Shown here: positions 43,412-52,338 of the stretch, piece after piece
How the letters are laid out: each line of letters starts with the position of its first letter
Numbering within the stretch: position 1 is the first letter of the stretch
Assembly: GCF_039522165.1 (NCBI RefSeq)
Contig: NZ_BAAADE010000003.1
Location: 186,001-250,000 of the forward strand
Direction of reading: 5' to 3'
Length of the DNA stretch: 64,000 nt
DNA from: Paenochrobactrum glaciei
Lineage (GTDB): Bacteria; Pseudomonadota; Alphaproteobacteria; Rhizobiales; Rhizobiaceae
Position numbers and translations under genes: made by a program
The notes under the pieces: model-generated
What the model saw: the letters and a program-made list of their open reading frames with translations, nothing else
Database searches by the model: none
What the model was told of the DNA's origin: nothing

Positions 43412-44092
43412 ATGGCACGACAGATTATTGTTATCAGTGCAGGCTTGTCACAACCTTCATCCACACGCTTGCTCGCAGATCAGATTGCAGAAGCCGTGCG
43501 TGCGCAGGTTGGTGCGCGGGGTGAAGAAGCGCAAATTGAGGTGATTGAGCTGCGCGAGCTTGCCATTGAACTGGCAACAACCATGACAACCGGTGGCATC
43601 CCGACCCCGCGTTTGTCGGAGGTGAAGAATAAAATCTCTGCCGCTGATGGATTGATCGCGGTTACGCCGGTTTTTTCCGCAAGCTATAGCGGCTTGTTCA
43701 AAATGCTTTTTGATGTGCTGGACACGGATGCCCTCAACGGTATGCCGGTGATTATTGCCGCCACTGCCGGAACAGCCAGACATTCGCTGGTGCTTGATCA
43801 TGCATTGCGGCCGCTCTTTAGCTATTTGCGTGCCGTTATTATGCCGACAGGTGTGTTTGCAGCCACAGAAGATTTTGGCGGCGGTGAAGCAGGCAAAGAT
43901 TTGGCACGCCGCATCCAGCGTGCAGCAAGCGAGTTTACGGCGCAAGTGGTGGCAGAAAAAACCGGTGTTGGTGGTTTTGTGCCCAATCTTGCTGATCAGC
44001 GGACACGCAAATCCGGCGTGGCGCTTGATAATAAAATCACCCCTTTTGCCCAATTGCTGCAAGGGCATACGGGCGTCAAAGAAAAGATCTGA
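43412..44092 (+). CDS. LLM-partnered NADPH-dependent FMN reductase (CE1759-like)
   Basis: 226 residues from the ATG at 43412 after a perfect AGGAGG. Flavodoxin-like fold: IIVISAGLSQPSSTRLLADQ with the phosphate-binding loop, TPVFSASYSGLFKMLFDVLD and IIAATAGTARHSLVLDHALR. It supplies FMNH2 to the upstream luciferase-like monooxygenase. Members of this type are recalled as consistently adjacent to CE1758-type LLM proteins. Confidence 0.9.
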   Translation: MARQIIVISAGLSQPSSTRLLADQIAEAVRAQVGARGEEAQIEVIELRELAIELATTMTTGGIPTPRLSEVKNKISAADGLIAVTPVFSASYSGLFKMLFDVLDTDALNGMPVIIAATAGTARHSLVLDHALRPLFSYLRAVIMPTGVFAATEDFGGGEAGKDLARRIQRAASEFTAQVVAEKTGVGGFVPNLADQRTRKSGVALDNKITPFAQLLQGHTGVKEKI

Positions 44093-44107
44093 GATGATCC
44101 TATCCGA

Positions 44108-44146
44108 CAGGCTGGCGGTGCTCAATCAAGCCGCCAGCCTGATTTA
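44108..44146 (+). terminator. Terminator after the FMN reductase gene
   Basis: Perfect 11-bp stem CAGGCTGGCGG (44108-44118) with complement at 44131-44141, a 12-base loop and ATTTAG after it. Strong stem, weak T tract. Confidence 0.65.
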
Positions 44147-44266
44147 GCGCAACAATAAGCGATCATTGCTAAATAGTGTTTTTTCTGCTCCAAAGGAATA
44201 TGAAAAAATGGAACGCTGGTGCCACCTTAGCACTCGCGTGATTAATTTGAACGTGCTGGAATTGTT

Positions 44267-45535
44267 GTGACTTTTCGTTTTGTACATGCTGCCGATATTC
44301 ATCTGGATTCACCACTGCGCTCGCTTGCATTGCGCAATAGCGAATTGGCGGAACTGATCGGCAATGCCACACGTCAGGCGTTCGTGCGCATTATTGATTT
44401 ATGTATCGCGCAAAATGTCGATGCTTTGCTTATTGTCGGTGATCTTTATGACGGTGATCAGACCTCAATGAAAACCGCGCGCTTTTTGCATGAGCAATTA
44501 AAACGGCTGGATGATGCAAAAATTAGCACATTTATCATTCGCGGCAATCATGATGCTTTATCGCGTATTACCAAAGAACTGGTACTGCCTGATAGTGTTA
44601 AACTCTTTGGCGGGCGGGCGGAAGTGGTCGAAATTGACCATGCCGACACGCCTTTTCCGATTTGCATTCATGGTTTAAGTTTTGCGCAAGCCCATGCGCC
44701 GGATAGTCTGCTGCCTAAATATAAGCATCCGCAGGCCGGTGCGTTTAATATCGGTCTTTTACATACAAGTCTGGCCGGAAGCGAAGGCCATGATCTTTAT
44801 GCGCCATGCAGTATCAAAGATTTGCAGGAAAGCGGTTTTCAATATTGGGCGTTGGGGCATATTCATAAACGAAGTATTGTGGAAGGTTCTTGTGCCATCG
44901 TGATGCCGGGCATGCCGCAGGGGCGTGATATTAATGAGGCCGGTGCGAAATCGGTAAGTCTTGTCACTGTCAATCATGATCGCTCGATTGAAATCGTCGA
45001 GCATGTCACCAGTATCGCGCAATTTGAACGCTTGACGATCAATGTCGGCGGTCTTGTTGAATGGCCGGAGCTGGTGCAATTTATCGGTGCGGCATTACAG
45101 CAAAATGCAGGCATGGTGACGGCTGAGCATGGTGTTTTCCGTGTGCTTTTGACCGGACAAACGGCACTTGCATGGCGTATTCGCCGCGATGGGGATTTGC
45201 TGATGGAAGAGTTGCAGGCCAAGGCTATGTCCATCGGCCAGACATGGATTGAAAAGCTTGAAATTGCCTGTGAACCACTGGCTGAAAATCTCAGTTCCAA
45301 GAGTGATCCGCTGCATGATCTTTATCATCTTGTGCATGAGGATGTGTTGTCCACGCCAGCTTTTCAGGCGGATGCGCAAAAGATTGCCGAAGAACTGAAA
45401 GCGCAATTGCCAGCCGAATGTCGCGATATATTCGGGCAGGATGAAGCAGAGTTTCAAACCATCATTGATGGGCTGGTAAAAGTGGGTGCGGAGAATGTTA
45501 TCGCACGGCTTCAATCTGATGAGAGTGAGGCTTAA
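44267..45535 (+). CDS. SbcD/YhaO-like DNA repair metallophosphoesterase
   Basis: 422 residues starting at a GTG. Calcineurin-like motifs are all present: HAADIHLDSPL (DxH), IVGDLYDG (GDxxD), IRGNHDA (GNHD) and GLLHTSLAG / WALGHIHKR. The length and ordering match the YhaO-type partner of YhaN, a relative of the SbcD (Mre11) nuclease. It probably processes DNA ends with the ATPase encoded 3 bases downstream. Confidence 0.9.
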   Translation: MTFRFVHAADIHLDSPLRSLALRNSELAELIGNATRQAFVRIIDLCIAQNVDALLIVGDLYDGDQTSMKTARFLHEQLKRLDDAKISTFIIRGNHDALSRITKELVLPDSVKLFGGRAEVVEIDHADTPFPICIHGLSFAQAHAPDSLLPKYKHPQAGAFNIGLLHTSLAGSEGHDLYAPCSIKDLQESGFQYWALGHIHKRSIVEGSCAIVMPGMPQGRDINEAGAKSVSLVTVNHDRSIEIVEHVTSIAQFERLTINVGGLVEWPELVQFIGAALQQNAGMVTAEHGVFRVLLTGQTALAWRIRRDGDLLMEELQAKAMSIGQTWIEKLEIACEPLAENLSSKSDPLHDLYHLVHEDVLSTPAFQADAQKIAEELKAQLPAECRDIFGQDEAEFQTIIDGLVKVGAENVIARLQSDESEA

Positions 45536-45538
45536 AAA

Positions 45539-48500
45539 ATGCGATTGCAGCGATTTGACCTCACCCGTTATGGCAAATTTACCGATAAACAGATCGAATT
45601 TGGTGAAAAAACAGACAAAAAACCTGATTTTCACATCATTTATGGGCCAAATGAAGCGGGAAAATCGACGCTTTTTTCAGGTCTTTTGGATTTGATCTTC
45701 GGAATAGGTGCGCAAAGCTCTTATAATTTTATTCACCCTTATAACACGATGCAGCTTGGCGGGCTGGTTGAGGTTAATGGTGAGGCAAAGGAATTTGTCC
45801 GCATCAAACGGCCTAATAATAGCCTGCTGGACGGGCAGGGGCGGCCACTGCCGGAAAGTGCTATTCGGGCAGATATCGGCGCGATTGAACGCGATAGCTA
45901 TCGCACGATGTTTTCATTGAATGATGAAACGTTGGAACAGGGCGGCGAAAATATTCTGGCCAGCAAAGGAGACCTCGGCGAATTGCTGTTTTCGGCCAGT
46001 GCCGGCTTGGCGCAACTGAGTAATAGGTTGATGGATCTGCGCAGTGAGGCGGATTTGTTTTACAAGTTTCGTGGCCGTAACAGCCAGCTGCAAGCGCTGA
46101 AAACGCAATTGGCTGACCTAAAAACTGAGCGCGAACAATTTGATGTTTTTGCTGCTGATTTTGCCCTGCTGGTTAAGAACCGCGATCAGGCGACGCAGCA
46201 ATATGAAGAGATTAATGGTGAGCGGAATGTCATGCGCTTGCACATTGCAGCGCTCGAAAAGCAGCTCAATGCTTTGCCGCGCCTTGCCAGCTTGAAGCGT
46301 TTGCGCGAACGTCTGGCACCACTGCAATATTTGCCGCAGCCGCCTTATGAATGGACGGCAGAGGTGCGGGAATTGCAGGGTCAAGAGATTGAATTGCGGG
46401 TGCAATTGCAGTCTTTGTCGGATGAAATGGAACGTCTGCGCCATCAGATTGATGCGATTGAAGTAGATGAAAATGCGCTTCCACTGGCTGGCCGGATTGC
46501 AGAGCTGGAAGATTTGCGCGCGCGCTTTTTAACGGCTGCCAAAGACCTGCCCGAACGCCATCTGGAAGCACGCGAAGTGCAAGGCACGCTGCACGGTATT
46601 TTGCGCCGGTTAGGGCGTGAAAACGAAAAAGACCCGCAAAACCTGGTTCTATCAGCCCGCATAACCGGTCAGTTTACTGGTTTGATTGAAGCGCGCTCCG
46701 GCCTCGATAGTGATCTGAAAGCGGCAGAAGCAGAATTATTGCATGCCGAGCAGCAGGCAAAGCTTTTAACAGCCCAAAACAAAGACGCTTTGGGTGAAGA
46801 TCAGGCATTGCAACTGGATGGTGCTTTGAGCCACGAACTGGATGCTTTGACAGCACGTTTGCGGGTTTTAGACTTTCACACTCGTCAGCAGGGTCTGAGA
46901 GAAAACCTGACTGATCTACAAGGTGCATTTGAAGCGCGGCTTGGTGATTTACGTCCCTATAATGAAGGTGCTGAGCGCTTGGTAGAGATGATCGTGCCTG
47001 ATCAGAGCCAAGTGCAGCATTGCAAGGCAGAGATTGCCGCTCAGAAAGATCAGGTCAAACATTGGACGCATGAGGCGGAGCGGTTGACCAACCGTTTGGC
47101 ACAGTTGCAGAGCGAAAAAGATGCGCTCTCTTTAAGTCAGGGGATTGTCGATGAGAGCGCAGCTATTGCTATTCGCCGTGCGCGGGACGAGGCATGGATT
47201 GCGCATCGCAAACAATTAGATCAGGGGTCTGCCGATCATTTTGAGCATGTGTTGCGACAAGACGATCAGGTGCAGGCAAGCCGTATTTCGCAACTGACTG
47301 CACTGACCAAATTGCAGCAATTAACCCATGATCATAAGCTGACAGAAGATGATCTGAAGCGGGCAGAAACGGCACATGAAAATGCTGAAAAATCATTTGC
47401 TGTGTTGACGCAGCAGGTCAGCGGCTTTGTTGAAAAAATGTCGCCTTCATTGGTCAACCTTCTAAATATTGATAATCTTGAAGAGTGGCTTACGCGCCGC
47501 GCTCAAGCCTTGGAATTGCGTGAGAAAATGCTGGGCGCGCAACGCAAATTAGATGCGGCACTTGATGATGAGGCTCAAGCGATCAACTCTTTGCAAACGC
47601 TGTTGGAACGCAGTGGTTTTGTTTTTAAAACGGGTGAAAAACCATCATTGCAAAGCCTGATTGCAACAAGCGCTGATTTGATGGAGCGCAAAGCTGAATG
47701 GCAAAAACTGCAAGCAGCTGTGGCCAAATCGGCTGAAGAGTTGCAGCGCCGTGATCATGCTTTCAATGCGGTGAAGCAAGCTGATCATCAATGGCAACAA
47801 CGATGGCAGGAACTTTGTGCAGCTAGTTGGCTGGGGCAAAGTGGAGAACATGTTGATCTAAGCACCGTGCGCGAGATTTTGCCTTTGATGCGCGAGCTTG
47901 AGACTGCGCTGGAAAAACAAAATTCACTGGCTGACCGCATCGACAAAATGGAGGAAGATCAGCAGCAATTCCGCCTTAAAGTGCAGGATTTAAGCTTGCA
48001 GGCAGGCTTTGATCATGAGCGGCTGGAACCACTTGATCTGGCACATCAGTTGCAACAGGCTAATAAAACGGCAGTCAGCGCTGATGAACGGCGCCGTAAA
48101 CTGATGGAAACGCTGTCAGAAGCGGATGAGCGGCGGCTTAAAACCGTTGAAACGCAGTCGGTTCTGACGGCTAAAAAGCATGAGAAAACCAAGCTCTTTG
48201 GCGTTGATACGCTGGATGAATTGCTTGCGAAACTAGCGCAAGTGCAAGAACGTGCCGAGCTGCAACGATTTAGTGATGAGGCCGAAGCTGAACTCATTTC
48301 AATGCTGGGCGTTGAGAGCACAAAAAGTGCCGAAGAGCAGCTTGGCAATTTGGAACGTGAAGCAGTTGAAGCTGAGCTCACCGAATTGCGTGCCCGCAGT
48401 GAAGATATTGATGGTCGCTGTCAGGAGCTTTATCTGGCTAAAAATCAGGCGGAGGATAAAATTGCTGCTGTGGGTGGCGATAGCCGTATTGCGGAAATTG

Positions 48501-49024
48501 AAGAACGCCGCCGCACCACATTGCTGGAAATTGAAGATGGTGCGCGTAATTATCTGCAATTGCGCATCGGTATTGCTGCGGCTGAGGCGGGCTTGATTGC
48601 CTATCGCGACAAACACCGATCTTCGATGATGGAACGGGCATCGGATGCTTTCAGCACGATCAGCCGTGGTGATTATTCAGGCCTTGCGACGCAACCGGGC
48701 AAAGATGGTGAAATTCTTATCGCCAAAGCGTTGGATGGCAGTTCGCGTGAAGCGCAGGAATTATCCAAGGGCACACGTTTTCAGCTTTATCTCGCATTGC
48801 GCGTTGCCGGCTATTATGAATTTGTGCGTGAGCGTCCGGCGCTGCCATTTGTGGCAGATGATATTATGGAAAGCTTTGACGATTTTCGCGCCGAAGAAAC
48901 TTTGCGCCTTTTTGCGCAAATGGCCGAGGCAGGTCAGGTTATTTATCTGACCCACCATCGTCATTTGTGCGATATTGCCAAGGTCATCTGCCCGTCTGTT
49001 ACATTGCATAATTTGCAAGGGTAG
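45539..49024 (+). CDS. SbcC/YhaN-like AAA family ATPase
   Basis: 1161 residues. Walker A in IYGPNEAGKSTLFSGLLDLI near residues 35-54; FSLNDETLEQGGENI follows in the N-terminal half-domain. Residues about 170-1000 are long charged heptad-like segments, i.e. an SMC/Rad50-type coiled coil. The signature LSKGTRFQLYLALRVAGY and Walker B LPFVADDIMESFDDF with THHRHL switch region lie at the C-terminus. Expected to form an SbcCD-like complex with the preceding nuclease for DNA end processing. No zinc-hook CxxC is seen in the coiled coil. Confidence 0.92.
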   Translation: MRLQRFDLTRYGKFTDKQIEFGEKTDKKPDFHIIYGPNEAGKSTLFSGLLDLIFGIGAQSSYNFIHPYNTMQLGGLVEVNGEAKEFVRIKRPNNSLLDGQGRPLPESAIRADIGAIERDSYRTMFSLNDETLEQGGENILASKGDLGELLFSASAGLAQLSNRLMDLRSEADLFYKFRGRNSQLQALKTQLADLKTEREQFDVFAADFALLVKNRDQATQQYEEINGERNVMRLHIAALEKQLNALPRLASLKRLRERLAPLQYLPQPPYEWTAEVRELQGQEIELRVQLQSLSDEMERLRHQIDAIEVDENALPLAGRIAELEDLRARFLTAAKDLPERHLEAREVQGTLHGILRRLGRENEKDPQNLVLSARITGQFTGLIEARSGLDSDLKAAEAELLHAEQQAKLLTAQNKDALGEDQALQLDGALSHELDALTARLRVLDFHTRQQGLRENLTDLQGAFEARLGDLRPYNEGAERLVEMIVPDQSQVQHCKAEIAAQKDQVKHWTHEAERLTNRLAQLQSEKDALSLSQGIVDESAAIAIRRARDEAWIAHRKQLDQGSADHFEHVLRQDDQVQASRISQLTALTKLQQLTHDHKLTEDDLKRAETAHENAEKSFAVLTQQVSGFVEKMSPSLVNLLNIDNLEEWLTRRAQALELREKMLGAQRKLDAALDDEAQAINSLQTLLERSGFVFKTGEKPSLQSLIATSADLMERKAEWQKLQAAVAKSAEELQRRDHAFNAVKQADHQWQQRWQELCAASWLGQSGEHVDLSTVREILPLMRELETALEKQNSLADRIDKMEEDQQQFRLKVQDLSLQAGFDHERLEPLDLAHQLQQANKTAVSADERRRKLMETLSEADERRLKTVETQSVLTAKKHEKTKLFGVDTLDELLAKLAQVQERAELQRFSDEAEAELISMLGVESTKSAEEQLGNLEREAVEAELTELRARSEDIDGRCQELYLAKNQAEDKIAAVGGDSRIAEIEERRRTTLLEIEDGARNYLQLRIGIAAAEAGLIAYRDKHRSSMMERASDAFSTISRGDYSGLATQPGKDGEILIAKALDGSSREAQELSKGTRFQLYLALRVAGYYEFVRERPALPFVADDIMESFDDFRAEETLRLFAQMAEAGQVIYLTHHRHLCDIAKVICPSVTLHNLQG

Positions 49025-49030
49025 CGCGTC

Positions 49031-49058
49031 AAAAACTGGCATGAAGGCCGGTTTTTTA
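49031..49058 (+). terminator. Terminator after the sbcC-like gene
   Basis: A 9-bp stem with one G-U pair (AAAACTGGC 49032-49040; GCCGGTTTT 49047-49055) and a run of six T. It lies immediately before the convergent arsR-rhodanese stop. Confidence 0.8.
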
Positions 49059-49718
49059 TTGTGTTTCAACCGTATGACCGGCGGCTTTCCATGAAGGGAA
49101 GCCGTCAATCAAATAGCTGGCACGTAAGCCTTTGGCTTTTAAGGTAGCAACGGCATTGGGGGATAAAACACATTTTGAGCCGCGGCAATAGGCAACCACT
49201 TCCTGTGCTGAGCCAAGTTCGGCCAAGCGTTGTTCCAGCTCATTAAACGGAATGTTAATCGCGCCCGGTAAATGGCCTAAGGCATATTCATCTTCAGGGC
49301 GTACATCCAACAGTGTGATGCTATTATCTCGCAAAAGCTCGACAAGCTCATCATGCGAAACAGCTTCCAGCTGATCGCGTTGATGGATGCTGTCTTGAAT
49401 GAGTGAGCGGACTTCTGCCTGATTATATTCTGCCAGTCGGGTGAGCGCTGAAATCAGCTCAATAACAGGGCCGTTGCTCAAGCGATAAAGCACGTTTTTG
49501 CCGTCGCGCCGTGTTTGCACAAAATTGGCGCGCTTCAATTGCTGCAAATGTTGCGAGGCATTGGCAATGGTGAGACCGGATAGTTCAGCCAATCGCTCAA
49601 CCGAGCGCTCACCTTGCGCAATATGCTGCAACAACATCAGACGCTGCGCGCTGCCCGCAGCGCGGGCAAGCTCGGCGATCTGGTCAAAAAACTGGTTTTG
49701 TATCTCATCGTGATTCAT
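49056..49718 (-). CDS. ArsR-family regulator fused to a rhodanese domain
   Basis: 220 residues. Residues about 1-100 are an ArsR winged helix (RLMLLQHIAQGERSVERLAE, LSGLTIANASQHLQQLKRAN). Residues about 115-215 are a rhodanese: LLDVRPEDEYALGHLPGAIN and the active-site loop AYCRGSKCVLSPNAV with C178 and C183. The ArsR part has no cysteine, so a BigR/SqrR-type dithiol sensor is absent and the rhodanese cysteines are the probable sensing site for persulfide, thiol or oxidant signals. It is divergent from a DUF2938 gene with a palindrome between them that also occurs upstream of the 53226 operon. Confidence 0.9.
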   Translation of the reverse strand: MNHDEIQNQFFDQIAELARAAGSAQRLMLLQHIAQGERSVERLAELSGLTIANASQHLQQLKRANFVQTRRDGKNVLYRLSNGPVIELISALTRLAEYNQAEVRSLIQDSIHQRDQLEAVSHDELVELLRDNSITLLDVRPEDEYALGHLPGAINIPFNELEQRLAELGSAQEVVAYCRGSKCVLSPNAVATLKAKGLRASYLIDGFPSWKAAGHTVETQ

Positions 49719-49744
49719 GTGTGCAGGTTTAGCACAGAAATATT

Positions 49745-49764
49745 ATTCAATCAATTAATTGAAT
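49745..49764. promoter_or_regulatory. Palindrome ATTCAAT-N6-ATTGAAT between arsR-rhodanese and DUF2938 genes
   Basis: 18 of 20 positions are symmetric. The same core (7-base arms, 6-base spacer) occurs at 53246-53265. It sits 27 bases before the regulator's start, so it is a likely autoregulatory operator. Confidence 0.7.
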
Positions 49765-49841
49765 GTATGCGTGTTTGCCGCTATATAGGCACCACAGAGA
49801 AAGCAGGCTTTGCCTTGCAGGAAGCTTTTAAGAGGTTAAAT

Positions 49842-50339
49842 GTGATAGTGGAAACCGATCTCATCGTTCGTGCCGTTGCTTTGGGTGTTGGCGCAACGAT
49901 TGTTATGGATTTATGGGCGATTATGCTCAAGCGGGTCTTTGCAATCCCATCATTGGATTATCGCGTTGTCGGGCGTTGGATTTTGCATATGCCGCAAGGG
50001 AAATTCAAACATAACAATATTATGCAGGCCGAGCCGATGATTGGTGAAAAGGCAATCGGCTGGATTGTTCATTATGCTACCGGTGTGCTTTTTGCCGGTA
50101 TTTTGCTGCTATGCACCGGTATTGGCTGGGTGCAGCAACCAACATTCTGGCCTGCATTGCTGGCCGGATTATTAAGTATGGCGGCGCCGTTTTTTATTAT
50201 GCAGCCGTGCTTTGGTTTTGGCATTGCCGCGTCCAAAACACCGGCACCGGGAACGGCGCGTTTCCGCAGTCTTATGGCGCATAGTGTTTTTGGTATCGGG
50301 CTATATCTGGCGGCTTTGGTCAGCAGCAGTTTTATGTAA
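49842..50339 (+). CDS. DUF2938 family membrane protein
   Basis: 165 residues from the GTG at 49842, with AGAGG at 49831-49835; longer readings would run into the divergent regulator. Four membrane segments are predicted. Family-typical stretches are GATIVMDLWAIMLKRVF, GRWILHMPQGKF, EKAIGWIVHYATGVLFAGIL and FFIMQPCFGFGIAASKTPAP. Function of the family is unknown. Its divergent position from the ArsR-rhodanese gene and the shared operator place it in that regulon. Confidence 0.82.
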   Translation: MIVETDLIVRAVALGVGATIVMDLWAIMLKRVFAIPSLDYRVVGRWILHMPQGKFKHNNIMQAEPMIGEKAIGWIVHYATGVLFAGILLLCTGIGWVQQPTFWPALLAGLLSMAAPFFIMQPCFGFGIAASKTPAPGTARFRSLMAHSVFGIGLYLAALVSSSFM

Positions 50340-50347
50340 TCGTTTAA

Positions 50348-50380
50348 AAAAACGGGCGGATAAAACCGCCCGTTTTTATT
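50348..50380. terminator. Bidirectional terminator between DUF2938 and MFS genes
   Basis: Perfect 12-bp stem AAAAACGGGCGG (50348-50359) with complement (50366-50377), 6-base loop and A/T-rich flanks on both sides. Confidence 0.93.
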
Positions 50381-50382
50381 TT

Positions 50383-51846
50383 TCAATGATCTGCTTTTTC
50401 ATCAGTTAAGAATAAAAGCCAGCAGGCGACCAGAACATAAATGATCGTTCCTGCGGCAAAGGCGAGTGCATAGCCTTCCACGACATCAACTCGTAAACCG
50501 GCTACTGACATGAAGACGGCTAAGCCAAATGTGGGGCCAAGTTCCATTGCGGTGTTCATGACACCACCTGCAAGTCCTGCCTGATGATCAGGAACATTGC
50601 TGGTTGAAAGGACAGCAGAGCCAGAAAAAACCAGTGCGATGCCAACAGATACAAGAATTTGTCCAGGCACCATGCCAAGGAGGTAGTCTGTTTCGCGGCG
50701 TAAGAAGGCGTAAAGGCAAAGACCTGTGGCGGCGATCAAAAAGCCCGCAATCATTGATTTACGCGCACCAAAGCGATGCACTATGGGCGATGCAAACTGA
50801 TTGGCAACCAGCAACGCGATGATAAGCGGTAAAAAGGACAAGGCCGTTGTGAGTGCCGACCATTGGCGAATTTGCTGCAAAAATAATGAAGGTAGGAGTT
50901 CAATGAGCACAGAACCGGCAGCAGCCAGCATCATGCCGATAAGTCCTGCGGCTCTGTTGGCATTGAGCAGAAAATGCGGCGGCAGCAAAGGTGAGGATAC
51001 TTTTTTCTCAAGTGTAAAAAAGCAAATGAGCAATAAAAGTCCAGCTGTAAGTACGCCCCATACATGAAGATCAGACCATGGGGTTTCGCTGCTGCGGATC
51101 AGAGCATAGCTGATCAGCACAATGGAAGCCGTTGCTAATAAGGCACCGACCGGATCAAGGCGCATCTTTTCATGGTGGTTGCGCGGACGACTGGCAGGAA
51201 GCAGCGCATTGCTTAAAAGGAGCGCCGCAGCCGTGACGGTAATTGGCACAATGAACATCCAGCGCCATGATATCCAAGCTGTAATGATGCCGGAAAGCAC
51301 GAAGCCAAGAGTTGCGCCCAGAATGGAAACACCGCCCCATGTAGCCATTGCGCGTCCGAATTGGGCAGGGCTTGGATAAATGGTGCGTAAAATGGCCATA
51401 GCTGCGGGTGCGGTTAAGGCGCCGCCAATGCCCTGGAGAAAGCGCATGGAAGCAAGCACTTGATAGTTGGGAGCAAGGGCTGCGGCCAGCGATGCCAAAC
51501 CAAACAGAATAAGCCCGATTGCGAACATTATTCTTTCAGGAAAACGATCGGCAAGTCTGCCGCCAAAAAGCAGTAAGCCGCTGAAAGGTAAGCCATAGGC
51601 TACTTGCAAAAACAGCATTTGCGAACTGTTCATACCAAATTGCGCGGAGATTTCCGGCAACGGGATCATAATCAGTGCAATCGTAAAAATGAGCGTTGCT
51701 TGTACAATGGCAAGCAAAGCAAAACCTGCGCGAGCTTCGGGCAATTTTCGTGCAGATGACGAAGTTATATCAGGGGAGGATTTCATGGGGGATTTACGCA
51801 AAAAATGTTGCAGCCACCTGTGCAGCTTGTGCGCAAGCATCATCAT
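50383..51846 (-). CDS. MFS transporter, DHA2 family
   Basis: 487 residues if the ATG at 51846 is used; an ATG at 51786 (MKSSPDITSSS) gives 467 residues and is at least as likely, since neither start has a good ribosome site. About 14 membrane segments. Motif A LLLFGGRLADRFPERI after TM2, SMRFLQGIGGALTAPAAMAI and GATLGFVLSGIITAWISWRW (motif C-like) are typical of the EmrB/QacA group. It is the third gene of a leftward operon with a thioredoxin and an amidotransferase-like protein, so it may export a toxic electrophile or thiol conjugate (inference). Confidence 0.9.
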   Translation of the reverse strand: MMMLAHKLHRWLQHFLRKSPMKSSPDITSSSARKLPEARAGFALLAIVQATLIFTIALIMIPLPEISAQFGMNSSQMLFLQVAYGLPFSGLLLFGGRLADRFPERIMFAIGLILFGLASLAAALAPNYQVLASMRFLQGIGGALTAPAAMAILRTIYPSPAQFGRAMATWGGVSILGATLGFVLSGIITAWISWRWMFIVPITVTAAALLLSNALLPASRPRNHHEKMRLDPVGALLATASIVLISYALIRSSETPWSDLHVWGVLTAGLLLLICFFTLEKKVSSPLLPPHFLLNANRAAGLIGMMLAAAGSVLIELLPSLFLQQIRQWSALTTALSFLPLIIALLVANQFASPIVHRFGARKSMIAGFLIAATGLCLYAFLRRETDYLLGMVPGQILVSVGIALVFSGSAVLSTSNVPDHQAGLAGGVMNTAMELGPTFGLAVFMSVAGLRVDVVEGYALAFAAGTIIYVLVACWLLFLTDEKADH

Positions 51847-51912
51847 TCATGCTGGTTTCTCAGCACGCTGCACAGGGATCGTGGCTAAGGAGTGTTTTAA
51901 AGAATACTACGT

Positions 51913-52251
51913 TTAGGCAGCATTATTCGGGTTGGTATATTGGCTAAGTAAGCGCTCATAGGTGCTCTGCGGTGCCAGTCCAACCATTTGATCGACGACA
52001 TTACCGTCTTTGAAAATCATCAGATTTGGAATGCTGGCAATGCCGCAGGCTGAAGCAATTTCGGGGCTGAGATCGATATTCACATCATAAAATGTAATCG
52101 TATCACCGAAATTTTCGGCAAGTTTTTGATAAATCGGTTTCATCATACGGCACGGACCGCACCATTCCGCCCAAAAGCGAATGGCTTGTACGCCATTGCC
52201 TGCCAAAATATCGTTTTTAAAACCATCAGCGGTGAGTGTTTGAATAGTCAT
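51913..52251 (-). CDS. Thioredoxin
   Basis: 112 residues. Classical WCGPC with C31 and C34 (FWAEWCGPC), the cis-proline in IASIPNLMIF and a GLAPQSTYERLL C-terminus. No signal peptide, so it is cytoplasmic. As part of the operon under the 53241 palindrome it is probably a stress-specific thioredoxin, not the housekeeping one. Confidence 0.93.
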   Translation of the reverse strand: MTIQTLTADGFKNDILAGNGVQAIRFWAEWCGPCRMMKPIYQKLAENFGDTITFYDVNIDLSPEIASACGIASIPNLMIFKDGNVVDQMVGLAPQSTYERLLSQYTNPNNAA

Positions 52252-52338
52252 TTTTTAAGCTCCGTTCATTAGAATTTTTTTGGTTGTGCGTGATCGGGAG
52301 ATGAAAAAACACGCGTAAAAAAGTGCGTGAGCCAAGCA

